Shown here: positions 1 through 5,963 of the stretch, in pieces
How positions within the stretch are numbered: the stretch's first letter is position 1
Layout: the number at the start of each line of letters is the position of its first letter
Source of the DNA: an uncultured Blautia sp.
GTDB taxonomy: Bacteria; Bacillota; Clostridia; Lachnospirales; Lachnospiraceae
Reading direction: 5' to 3'
DNA length: 12,056 bases
NCBI GenBank assembly: GCA_900551465.1
Contig: URWL01000022.1
Coordinates: 1 to 12,056, forward strand
Position numbers and translations under genes: made by a program
The notes under the pieces: model-generated
Seen by the model: the letters and a program-made list of their open reading frames with translations, nothing else
Databases searched by the model: none
What the model was told of the DNA's origin: nothing

Positions 1-424
1 GAATAATACGATCAACATCATGCTGGCTCATATTTGTCAGTGTCACATAATTGCCCTGCAGGAAAGAAAGCCTGGAATCATCATCCTTAAAATAAAGAGT
101 TTCCCGCATTCCCGGCGGCATCTGGTCGATAAAACAGAACATACAGTGATTGGTACAGGAACGGTATTCATCCATCAGTCCGTTCTCAAATTCAATCCCA
201 AGATCGTCTTCGTATTCCTTTTCCACTTCCAGCTCCCACAGCTCTCCGTCTGCTTTCTGAATCTGAAGGGTTACAAATTCATCATTCATAAGGTAGCGGT
301 AATCAAAAACATCCTCTACCGGTGTATCATTGATTGCTTCCAGGATATCTCCCGGCTCCAACTCCAGTTCCTGAGCGATACTGCCAGGCAGAACTCTGGA
401 GATCACATGTTTCTTTTTTTTCAT
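1..424 (-). CDS. DUF512 family PDZ / radical-SAM protein, N-terminal part (cut by window edge)
   Basis: This gene reads leftward off the window, so only its first 141 residues are visible. It starts at the ATG at 424-422, preceded by AGAAAGGA at good spacing. Residues 1-60 form a PDZ-like domain (HVISRVLPGSIAQELELEPG, then GDILEAIND). It is followed by a radical-SAM cysteine cluster in the order C-x3-C-x2-C (CTNHCMFC) and the conserved continuation FIDQMPPGMRETLYFKDDD. This combination is characteristic of the DUF512 family, which is common in Clostridia and cyanobacteria. The cysteines would hold a [4Fe-4S] cluster that cleaves S-adenosylmethionine; the substrate is unknown. The C-terminal DUF512 domain should lie to the left of the window. 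The gene is divergent from prs and has its own predicted promoter. The family call is strong; the biochemical role is not known. Confidence 0.9.
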   Translation of the reverse strand, partial: MKKKKHVISRVLPGSIAQELELEPGDILEAINDTPVEDVFDYRYLMNDEFVTLQIQKADGELWELEVEKEYEDDLGIEFENGLMDEYRSCTNHCMFCFIDQMPPGMRETLYFKDDDSRLSFLQGNYVTLTNMSQHDVDRII

Positions 425-514
425 AAAATTCCTTTCTGCTGCATATACCGCGCGCCCCGTCTCCACCCGGACACGCACTGCCAGGATTTCCTGCAGTATC
501 CCGGCACTGTAACC

Positions 515-543
515 ATAATAACAATTTTATATGTAAAAATCAA
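515..543 (-). promoter_or_regulatory. SigA-type promoter for the DUF512 gene
   Basis: On the minus strand TTGATT (543-538) is followed after exactly 17 bp by TATTAT (520-515). The expected start of transcription is near 508, giving a leader of about 84 nt before the ATG at 424. The leader is GC-rich (GTGGAGACGGGGCGCGCGG stretch near 440-460), unlike the AT-rich promoter. It contains a short CAGGA/TCCTG inverted repeat at 482-493, but I see no convincing riboswitch or attenuator. Confidence 0.6.
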
Positions 544-551
544 TAAATTCC

Positions 552-580
552 TTGACGGGATTTAGGGCAAATGTTATAAA
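552..580 (+). promoter_or_regulatory. SigA-type extended -10 promoter for prs
   Basis: TTGACG (552-557) is followed after 17 bp by TATAAA (575-580). A TG dinucleotide sits at 572-573, one base before the -10 hexamer, which makes an extended -10 element. Transcription should begin near 586-588, leaving a roughly 40-nt AT-rich leader that ends in AGGAGG at 615-620. The -35 box lies only 8 bp from the -35 box of the oppositely directed DUF512 promoter. Confidence 0.75.
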
Positions 581-626
581 TGTAGTAGTACTCAATATTT
601 TATTATTTAAACTCAGGAGGAAAATT

Positions 627-1802
627 ATGCCGAATATAGAGTTACTTGAAAAGTCACTTCCTGTTGCACCCATCCGTATTGCAGCCCTTTCCGGCTGCCA
701 GGAGCTTGCCAGGGAGGTTGATAAAAAGCTTGTAAAATTCCGTAAAGAGCTGGTTGCCAAAAAAAATTCTGACAGCATCCCTCAGGGATATTGTGAACCG
801 TCATTTCTTGTAGAATGCGAATGTGTCCGTTTCGGCACCGGAGAGGGAAAAGGCTACATCAAGGAATCTGTCCGCGGTACAGACCTCTTTATTATGGTAG
901 ATGTAACAAATTATACTGAAACTTATACGGTATGCGGACATGAGAACCATATGTCTCCGGATAATCATTACCAGGATCTGAAGCGAATCATTTCTGCCGC
1001 AACAGGCAAGGCTCACAGAATCAATGTAATCATGCCGTTCCTTTACGAAGGACGCCAGCACCGCCGTTCCAAAAGAGAATCTCTTGACTGTGCTCTGGCT
1101 CTGAAAGAATTAAGCGACATGGGAGTTGCAAACTTCATTACTTTCGATGCTCATGATCCTCGTGTTCAGAACTCCATCCCGCTGAATGGCTTTGATAACT
1201 TCTTCCCTACATACCAGTTCCTGAAAGCACTGGTTAAAAATGTGCCTGATTTCAAAATGGATAACGACCATCTCATGATCATCAGCCCGGATGAAGGTGC
1301 AATGTCAAGAGCCGTTTATTTCTCCAATATCCTTGGAGTAGACATGGGCATGTTCTACAAGAGAAGAGACTATTCTACTATCGTAAACGGAAAGAATCCT
1401 ATCGTAGCCCACGAATTCCTTGGGGACTCTGTAGAGGGCAAGGATGTCGTTATCATTGACGATATGATCTCTTCCGGAGAAAGTATGCTGGATGTTGCCA
1501 AACAGATCAAAGAGCGCCATGCAAGACGTGTATTCATCTGCACCACCTACGGTCTGTTTACAGATGGTCTTGATAAGTTTGATGAATATTATGAAAAAGG
1601 CTGGATTGACAAAGTTATCACTACCAACCTGAATTACCGTATTCCTGAACTTCTTACCAAACCATATTATATCGAAGCAAACATGAGCAAATATCTTGCA
1701 AGTATCATCGACATCATTAATCATGACGTTTCTGTAGAGAAGGTTCGTTCCAGCAACGAAAAGATCATGGATCTCATGGAAAAAGTAAACAAATCTAAAT
1801 AA
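627..1802 (+). CDS. prs: Ribose-phosphate pyrophosphokinase (PRPP synthetase), long clostridial form
   Basis: The enzyme makes phosphoribosyl pyrophosphate from ribose 5-phosphate and ATP, the precursor for purine, pyrimidine, histidine, tryptophan and NAD synthesis. The start is the ATG at 627 with AGGAGG six bases upstream. An in-frame TTG at 552 is rejected because it is the -35 box. The product is 391 residues, against about 315 for the classical enzyme. It keeps two phosphoribosyltransferase-like halves: PFLYEGRQHRRSKRES near 137-152 matches the ATP-binding region (classical PYxRQDRK), TFDAHDPRVQ at 172-181 replaces the usual DLHAxQIQGFF, and VIIDDMISSGES at 275-286 is the PRPP-binding loop (classical VDDMIDTGGT). 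An insertion near residues 55-120 accounts for much of the extra length. It is monocistronic, ending in a strong terminator. The family is clear; catalytic and allosteric details may differ from the Bacillus enzyme. Confidence 0.92.
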   Translation: MPNIELLEKSLPVAPIRIAALSGCQELAREVDKKLVKFRKELVAKKNSDSIPQGYCEPSFLVECECVRFGTGEGKGYIKESVRGTDLFIMVDVTNYTETYTVCGHENHMSPDNHYQDLKRIISAATGKAHRINVIMPFLYEGRQHRRSKRESLDCALALKELSDMGVANFITFDAHDPRVQNSIPLNGFDNFFPTYQFLKALVKNVPDFKMDNDHLMIISPDEGAMSRAVYFSNILGVDMGMFYKRRDYSTIVNGKNPIVAHEFLGDSVEGKDVVIIDDMISSGESMLDVAKQIKERHARRVFICTTYGLFTDGLDKFDEYYEKGWIDKVITTNLNYRIPELLTKPYYIEANMSKYLASIIDIINHDVSVEKVRSSNEKIMDLMEKVNKSK

Positions 1803-1806
1803 ACAT

Positions 1807-1840
1807 AATGGCTGTGGTCTGAAAACCACAGCCATTTTTT
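1807..1840 (+). terminator. Rho-independent terminator of prs, shared with the convergent pgeF operon
   Basis: AATGGCTGTGGT (1807-1818) pairs perfectly with ACCACAGCCATT (1825-1836) around a 6-nt loop CTGAAA, and six T residues follow (1835-1840). It begins four bases after the prs stop codon. The pgeF stop codon (1842-1840 on the other strand) abuts it, so the same hairpin lies directly after pgeF. There the tail is a weaker ATGTTTATTT, so termination in that direction is plausible but less efficient. Confidence 0.93.
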
Positions 1841-2691
1841 CACTTTCTGATACCAAGAAAAGCTCCCAGATTTCCTCTTTTTCCCTTTGATGCCCTGTGA
1901 GAAAACAAAAAATCGGGATTGCAGCAGGTACATATTCCCGGCATGGATATATGCTCCGGAAGGATTCCTGCCCGTAAAAATATCTGCCGATTAGCTTCCC
2001 ATAGATTCAGCTGATATTTTCCATCTTGTTTTTTATAAAACAGTTCCGGCCATAACTCCGGAGAAAACGCCTTCTGAAACTCCACGATCACATCTTCACT
2101 GACCTCATAGCACTCCTGACAGATAGACGGCCCCACTGCCGCATATATATCCGCCGGATCCGAGCCATAATTTTTTCGGAGCGCTTCCACTGTCACCTCT
2201 CCGATCCCTGCAGCCGTACCTCTCCATCCCGAGTGAGAAAGCCCAACCGCCTTATGCACCGGATCCACCAGGTAGAGAGGAACGCAGTCTGCATAAAAAG
2301 TCGCCAGCACCAGCCCCGGAACATTCGTCACCATCCCATCCACATCTGTATATGGACGGGGTTTCGTAATCCCGTTTCCTCTGTCCTTCTCCGTCACAAC
2401 TCGAACATTTGCAGTATGAGTCTGATCAGAAGTAACAATATCTTCCGGCAAAAATCCCAGAGCTGCAGAAATTCTCCTGTAATTTTCCTTTACCGCTTCC
2501 TCTTTATCTCCTCTGGAAAAGCTCAGATTCATAGATGCATAAATTCCCTCACTGCAGCCGCCCAGACGTGTGCTGAAGCCATGGACCAATCCCGGCAGTT
2601 TATCAAATTCCGGATAAGTAAGAAAAGTAACTCCTTCTTTTTCACAAACCTTCATATGAGGCTTATTTTCCTGTTTCCATATGATCTTCAT
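1840..2691 (-). CDS. pgeF: Peptidoglycan editing factor PgeF (YfiH / LACC1 / DUF152 family)
   Basis: YfiH/PgeF proteins are metal-dependent enzymes. In E. coli the protein removes precursors carrying L-Ser in place of L-Ala from cell-wall synthesis, and relatives such as human LACC1 act on purine nucleosides. The predicted metal or active-site triad is visible: H92 in SDQTHTANV, C136 in ATFYADCVPLY and H153 in GLSHSGWRGTA. The family C-terminal signature SHRASKGKRGNLGAFLGI is also present, and the length of 283 residues is normal. I place the start at 2691 because AAGGAGG (2704-2698) sits six bases before it. An in-frame ATG at 2709 overlaps the yraN stop but has no ribosome binding site. It is the last gene of the lepB operon, 14 nt after yraN. 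The physiological substrate in this organism is inferred only. Confidence 0.93.
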   Translation of the reverse strand: MKIIWKQENKPHMKVCEKEGVTFLTYPEFDKLPGLVHGFSTRLGGCSEGIYASMNLSFSRGDKEEAVKENYRRISAALGFLPEDIVTSDQTHTANVRVVTEKDRGNGITKPRPYTDVDGMVTNVPGLVLATFYADCVPLYLVDPVHKAVGLSHSGWRGTAAGIGEVTVEALRKNYGSDPADIYAAVGPSICQECYEVSEDVIVEFQKAFSPELWPELFYKKQDGKYQLNLWEANRQIFLRAGILPEHISMPGICTCCNPDFLFSHRASKGKRGNLGAFLGIRK

Positions 2692-2697
2692 AAGGCT

Positions 2698-2704
2698 CCT
2701 CCTT
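2698..2704 (-). promoter_or_regulatory. Ribosome binding site deciding the pgeF start
   Basis: AAGGAGG on the minus strand lies six bases before the ATG at 2691-2689, optimal spacing. It overlaps the first codons that would be used if translation began at the upstream ATG at 2709, so the downstream start is strongly favoured. Confidence 0.8.
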
Positions 2705-2705
2705 T

Positions 2706-3044
2706 TCATCGGCGGTAATCAAAAGCGTTCTGTATCCATTGTATATGTTCACCATCAATAGCAACTACATCAAATCTGCAGGGAATATCCAGTCCATATC
2801 CATGTTTTAGAAGATAAAATTCTGCAGCAGCGCTGACTGTCCTTTGTTTCCGCCAGTCAACTGCCGCCGAAGCCCATCCGCACTCTCCTGAATTTCTGTA
2901 TTTTACTTCCACAAAAACCAGATATTTTCCATCTCCCGCAATCAGATCAATTTCACCAAATTTGCAGCGAAAATTTCTTTCTATGATAAATAATCCCTGT
3001 TTTTCCAAAAAAGCCGCTGCTTTCTGTTCGTAATAGCCGCCCAC
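2706..3044 (-). CDS. yraN: YraN family (UPF0102) putative nuclease-fold protein
   Basis: YraN proteins have a small PD-(D/E)xK nuclease-like fold related to Holliday-junction resolvases; their role is not established. Here the core is intact: GEIDLIA at 30-36 (D33), then VFVEVKYR at 43-50 with E46-x-K48, and the C-terminal PCRFDVVAID signature. The first recognised start codon in frame is GTG at 3044-3042, giving 112 residues, with only a weak GTAAGG upstream. The frame continues five codons further up as N-K-R-K before V-G-G-Y-Y-E, preceded by ATC. As I remember the family, relatives often begin MNKRKxGxxYE, so the true start could be that ATC (3059-3057), giving 117 residues. It lies between rnhB and pgeF, its usual neighbourhood in Firmicutes. 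Family call firm, start uncertain. Confidence 0.9.
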   Translation of the reverse strand: MGGYYEQKAAAFLEKQGLFIIERNFRCKFGEIDLIAGDGKYLVFVEVKYRNSGECGWASAAVDWRKQRTVSAAAEFYLLKHGYGLDIPCRFDVVAIDGEHIQWIQNAFDYRR

Positions 3045-3051
3045 CTTACGT

Positions 3052-3120
3052 TTATTGATATTTCTCGCTCTTTTCCTGTTTGTGTAGGTATCTTATGTAT
3101 TTTTCAATTTTTCCCGGCAT
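3052..3120 (-). CDS. Possible 22-residue small ORF between rnhB and yraN
   Basis: An ATG at 3120-3118 opens a 22-codon frame starting MPGKIEKYIRYLHKQEK and closing at TAA (3054-3052). An AAAGGA motif precedes it, only three bases before the ATG, which is closer than usual. The peptide is basic and helical-looking (net positive, many K/E/Y). Its stop overlaps the stretch where yraN translation must begin, so it could act by translational coupling rather than through the peptide. I recognise no family. A chance ORF in an 84-nt operon gap is quite possible. Confidence 0.3.
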   Translation of the reverse strand: MPGKIEKYIRYLHKQEKSEKYQ

Positions 3121-3128
3121 TTATCCTT

Positions 3129-3884
3129 TTATACAAAATGTGTAATAAAGCTTGCCCTGTGAATTGGCGATGGTCCATATTTTTTCAGAGCTTCAATATG
3201 TTCTGAAGATCCGTATCCCTTATTGGAAGCAAATCCATATCCGGGCATCGCCTTGTCGTACTCTACCATAAGTCTGTCACGGGTAACCTTCGCCACTATA
3301 CTGGCTGCTGCAATAGAAGCGCTTTTGGCATCTCCTTTGATAATAGGAACCTGAGGAATTTCTATCTGAGGAATCGTTACTGCATCATTTAAGAGAAGCT
3401 GCGGGCGCACAGCAAGTTTAGATACAGCCTGGCGCATTGCCTCATACGTTGCCTGAAGGATATTAATTTCATCAATACGCGCTGGAGATGACATTCCTAT
3501 CCCTACACTGACAGCTTCTTTCAGGATCACTCCATAAAGCTCCTCACGTTTTTTTGCAGACAGCTTTTTGGAATCATTCAGATACAGAATCTCATGGTCC
3601 TTTGGAAGGATCACAGCACAGGCTACCACCGGTCCGGCCAACGGTCCTCTTCCTACCTCGTCAATCCCGCAAAGATAACCCAGATGCTCATATTTATGTT
3701 CATACTCCATCATCTGTTCCATACGGAGTCTTTCTTTCTGAACAGCTTCTGCTGTTTTCCTGCTTTTTTCGATCAGCTTCTGAACCCCCGCCCTGGTGTC
3801 TTCCTGGTACAATTCCCAAAGCCTTTTCTGCTCCTCCAAGGAAAGAGATTCAAACTCTGCTTTAATTTCTGATATTTTCTTCAT
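3129..3884 (-). CDS. rnhB: Ribonuclease HII
   Basis: RNase HII cleaves RNA in RNA:DNA hybrids and single ribonucleotides misincorporated in DNA. The start is ATG at 3884, with AAAGGAG seven bases upstream; an upstream extension of the frame overlaps ylqF and lacks a ribosome binding site. The product is 251 residues. Residues 1-70 form the charged, helical N-terminal extension typical of Bacillus/Clostridia enzymes. The catalytic core begins GIDEVGRGPLAGPVVA (73-88), giving D75 and E76. D167 (LLLND) and D185 (IIKGD) complete the DEDD set, with the same 18-residue spacing as D108/D126 of the E. coli enzyme. SIVAKVTRDRLM (195-206) is also conserved. It follows ylqF after a 4-nt gap, so the two are surely co-transcribed. 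Confidence 0.97.
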   Translation of the reverse strand: MKKISEIKAEFESLSLEEQKRLWELYQEDTRAGVQKLIEKSRKTAEAVQKERLRMEQMMEYEHKYEHLGYLCGIDEVGRGPLAGPVVACAVILPKDHEILYLNDSKKLSAKKREELYGVILKEAVSVGIGMSSPARIDEINILQATYEAMRQAVSKLAVRPQLLLNDAVTIPQIEIPQVPIIKGDAKSASIAAASIVAKVTRDRLMVEYDKAMPGYGFASNKGYGSSEHIEALKKYGPSPIHRASFITHFV

Positions 3885-3888
3885 GGGT

Positions 3889-4737
3889 TCACTCCTTTGG
3901 AGCCCATTCCAGAGTAATACGGCCAAGTTTTCCGCCTCTGAAATCATCAAAGAAAAGACCTGATGCCTTTGCATAATCCAGCTCTTCTCCCCTTTTCAGA
4001 CAGCCCCTTGCTCTTGCAATCCCCTGAAGAATCTCAAGCAGCTCTCCTGTCTCGTCTGTTTCGTAACGCTTCTGAAGAACTCCCGGATAATGCTCCTTCA
4101 GATAACCTATAAGAGAAAGAGCAAGTTCTTCCATATTCAGGATATCATCTTTAATAGAACCCACATAAGCAAGGCGGATTCCAACCTCCTGATCTTCAAA
4201 TTTTGGCCAGAGAATCCCTGGCGTATCAAGAAGTTCTACATTTTTGTTCAGACGTATCCACTGCTTTCCCTTTGTTACACCTGGACGATTCCCGGTTTTA
4301 GCACAGGCTTTTCCGGCAAAAGTATTAATAAAGGTAGATTTTCCTACATTCGGGATACCGGCAACCATAGCACGTATTGGCCTGTTTTTGATTCCTCTTC
4401 TTCGGTCTCTCTCAATTTTTTCTCTGCATGCCTCCTGTATCACATTCTGGATCGCCTTCATTCCGGATCCGTTTCTGGAATCCACTTTCACTACATGAAA
4501 TCCCTTCGTCTGAAAAAATTCTTTCCAGGCTTCATTCTGTCTCTCGTCTGCCAGATCTGCTTTATTCAGAAGGATTAATCTTGATTTATTTTGTCCAAGT
4601 TTATCAATATCCGGATTCCTGCTGGACATAGGAACCCTTGCATCAACCAGTTCAATGATCAGATCGATCAGTTTAAGATCTTCCTGCATCTGTCTTTTTG
4701 CCTTAGTCATATGACCAGGATACCATTGTACGTTCAT
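3889..4737 (-). CDS. ylqF: Ribosome biogenesis GTPase YlqF (RbgA)
   Basis: YlqF/RbgA is a circularly permuted GTPase needed for late 50S subunit assembly in Firmicutes. The permuted motif order is visible: G4 NKAD at 58-61 comes first, then G1 GIPNVGKST at 127-135, the G2 threonine near T155 in PGVTKG, and G3 DTPG at 171-174. The N-terminus MNVQWYPGHMTKAKRQ is the family hallmark. The C-terminal domain from about 195 (helical, RNA-binding in the Bacillus protein) is complete, and 282 residues is normal. The ATG at 4737 lies 6 nt after the lepB stop, with AGG about seven bases upstream, a modest site suggesting coupling to lepB translation. It is followed after 4 nt by rnhB, as in Bacillus. 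Confidence 0.97.
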   Translation of the reverse strand: MNVQWYPGHMTKAKRQMQEDLKLIDLIIELVDARVPMSSRNPDIDKLGQNKSRLILLNKADLADERQNEAWKEFFQTKGFHVVKVDSRNGSGMKAIQNVIQEACREKIERDRRRGIKNRPIRAMVAGIPNVGKSTFINTFAGKACAKTGNRPGVTKGKQWIRLNKNVELLDTPGILWPKFEDQEVGIRLAYVGSIKDDILNMEELALSLIGYLKEHYPGVLQKRYETDETGELLEILQGIARARGCLKRGEELDYAKASGLFFDDFRGGKLGRITLEWAPKE

Positions 4738-4743
4738 ATATAC

Positions 4744-5346
4744 CTAACCTTTCAAAATTCCTAATTTTTCTCTGGGAGAACAGGTAAACCAAAGCTTTCC
4801 AACAATATAACGTTTTTTTACCGTACCGATATCTGCGTATCTGCTGTCTTCACTGTTGTTTCTATTGTCTCCCAAAACAAAATATTCTCCGGATTTTAAG
4901 CTCACGCCATTCTCAGCCAAACCTGGATTTATGATCTCCGGATAATCAGCCGCTTCATCATATACCTCTCCGTCAATGTAAATAACTCCATTTCGAATCC
5001 GGACAGTTTCTCCCGGAAGACCGATCACGCGGCGTATGTGCAGCGCAGCGTCATCACTGGCATTTGTTCGAAAAACAATCATGTCCCCTCTTTTCGGAGA
5101 AGTAAATTTATAGATCAGACGGTTCATAAAGAACCTGTCTCCCACCTCAATCGTTGGCTCCATCGAGCTTTCCTGCATCGTAACAGTCTGAAACATAAGG
5201 ATCGCTGTAAGTACTGCAAATACGAATGTTACAGCAATCTCAAATACCCGGCGCATAGAGCTTCTCAGCTTTTCATTTTCCAGCTTCACCTTCAGCTCCA
5301 ATATTTTTGGATGTTCCTTCCAGTTTTTCAAATTTCTGATATCCAT
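4744..5346 (-). CDS. lepB: Signal peptidase I with arginine at the catalytic lysine position
   Basis: Type I signal peptidases cut signal peptides from exported proteins at the outer face of the membrane, using a Ser/Lys dyad. The 200-residue product has a basic N-terminal cytoplasmic segment (1-33), one membrane span at about 34-56 and an extracytoplasmic catalytic domain. Box B has the nucleophile S61 in QESSMEPTI, box C is SPKRGDMIVF (83-92), and box E is GDNRNNSEDSR with IVGK downstream. Box D reads ALHIRRVIGLPGE (101-113): R105 (codon CGC, 5034-5032) stands where characterised enzymes have the general-base lysine (xVKRxIGLPGD). All other boxes look intact. It heads the operon lepB-ylqF-rnhB-yraN-pgeF behind its own predicted promoter, with a weak GGGGA site before the ATG. 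The family is certain; activity with arginine is an open question. Confidence 0.93.
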   Translation of the reverse strand: MDIRNLKNWKEHPKILELKVKLENEKLRSSMRRVFEIAVTFVFAVLTAILMFQTVTMQESSMEPTIEVGDRFFMNRLIYKFTSPKRGDMIVFRTNASDDAALHIRRVIGLPGETVRIRNGVIYIDGEVYDEAADYPEIINPGLAENGVSLKSGEYFVLGDNRNNSEDSRYADIGTVKKRYIVGKLWFTCSPREKLGILKG

Positions 5347-5366
5347 ATGAATTCCCCATACACAAG

Positions 5367-5394
5367 CTTATAAGTTTTCAGAATTTCCGATCAA
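5367..5394 (-). promoter_or_regulatory. Predicted promoter of the lepB-ylqF-rnhB-yraN-pgeF operon
   Basis: On the minus strand TTGATC (5394-5389) is followed after 16 bp by TATAAG (5372-5367). It lies just after the rplS terminator and would give a very short leader, start near 5360 and ATG at 5346. Read-through from rplS remains an alternative source of transcription. Confidence 0.5.
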
Positions 5395-5408
5395 ATACAT
5401 ATTTTTGC

Positions 5409-5442
5409 AAAAAGAGGGACAATAGCTGTCGTTATTGTCCCT
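5409..5442 (-). terminator. Rho-independent terminator of rplS
   Basis: On the minus strand AGGGACAATA (5442-5433) pairs perfectly with TATTGTCCCT (5424-5415) around an 8-nt loop, followed by CTTTTT (5414-5409). It begins about 25 nt after the rplS stop and separates rplS from the lepB operon. The plus-strand reading ends in GCTTTTAT, so some function in the other direction cannot be excluded. Confidence 0.9.
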
Positions 5443-5467
5443 GCTTTTATCATTTCTTAAATTGTCA

Positions 5468-5815
5468 TTATCTAACGCGCTCTTTAACCTTAGCAGCTTT
5501 ACCTACACGATCTCTCAGGTAGTTCAGTTTCGCACGACGTACTTTACCGTAACGAATTACTTCTACTTTTACTACGTGTGGGGAGTGCAGCGGCCATGTT
5601 TTTTCAACGCCTACTCCATTAGAGCTCTTTCTAACTGTGAAAGTCTCTCTTGTGCTTCCGCCCTGTCTCTTGAGAACAGTTCCCTCAAAGATCTGGATTC
5701 TTTCACGGTTTCCCTCTTTGATCATTGCGTGTACTCTTACAGTATCACCTACACGGAATTCCGGTACTTCTGCTTTTAACTGAGCAGCTTCGATGTTTCT
5801 GATAATGTCGTTCAT
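5468..5815 (-). CDS. rplS: Large-subunit ribosomal protein L19
   Basis: L19 (bL19) sits at the 30S-50S interface near bridges B6/B8. The 115-residue product is full family length: N-terminus [16 protein letters not shown]3-like barrel core [14 protein letters not shown] (17-30), [14 protein letters not shown] (40-53), and C-terminal [20 protein letters not shown]. The ATG at 5815 has AGGAGAG six bases upstream. An in-frame upstream extension to 5923 would run through the promoter and leader and is rejected. In most Firmicutes rplS is the last gene of rpsP-rimM-trmD-rplS; here the upstream neighbour is an unrelated ZIP transporter, so rplS stands alone with its own promoter and terminator. The usual downstream genes (lepB, ylqF, rnhB) are retained. 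Confidence 0.98.
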   Translation of the reverse strand: MNDIIRNIEAAQLKAEVPEFRVGDTVRVHAMIKEGNRERIQIFEGTVLKRQGGSTRETFTVRKSSNGVGVEKTWPLHSPHVVKVEVIRYGKVRRAKLNYLRDRVGKAAKVKERVR

Positions 5816-5888
5816 TTTTTTCTCTCCTATTCTTCTGGATGTTCTTAATACATGATTTCTGTAACAGAGGACCATCTTTTTTACAACA
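5816..5888 (-). promoter_or_regulatory. 5' leader of rplS mRNA
   Basis: About 73 nt separate the predicted transcription start from the rplS ATG. L19 leaders in low-GC Gram-positives are known as a cis-regulatory family, so autoregulation would not surprise. I find only short weak pairings here (for example CTGT/ACAG near 5860), so I cannot confirm a conserved leader structure. Confidence 0.3.
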
Positions 5889-5894
5889 GATTTG

Positions 5895-5923
5895 ATTATA
5901 CTATAGAATAAACCCCATTGCAA
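5895..5923 (-). promoter_or_regulatory. Strong SigA-type promoter of rplS
   Basis: On the minus strand TTGCAA (5923-5918) is followed after 17 bp by a perfect TATAAT (5900-5895), with TATAG just ahead of the -10. This is the best -10 box in the window and suits a ribosomal protein gene. It lies 41 bp past the stop codon of the upstream ZIP gene. Confidence 0.8.
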
Positions 5924-5963
5924 GAAGTTTTTGAAAAAAATAGAAAACCCGGGTGTGTCACGA

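Noticed and set aside
482..493. Hairpin CAGGA/TCCTG in the DUF512 leader as a regulatory structure
   Set aside because: Only five base pairs around a two-base loop, too small to be trusted.
552..626. An upstream TTG start that would lengthen PRPP synthetase by 25 residues
   Set aside because: The TTG is the -35 box of the promoter, the extension covers the -10 and leader, and AGGAGG sits ideally before the ATG at 627.
5816..5923. A 36-residue N-terminal extension of L19
   Set aside because: It would be translated from the promoter and leader region; the ATG at 5815 has a strong ribosome binding site and gives the exact family length.
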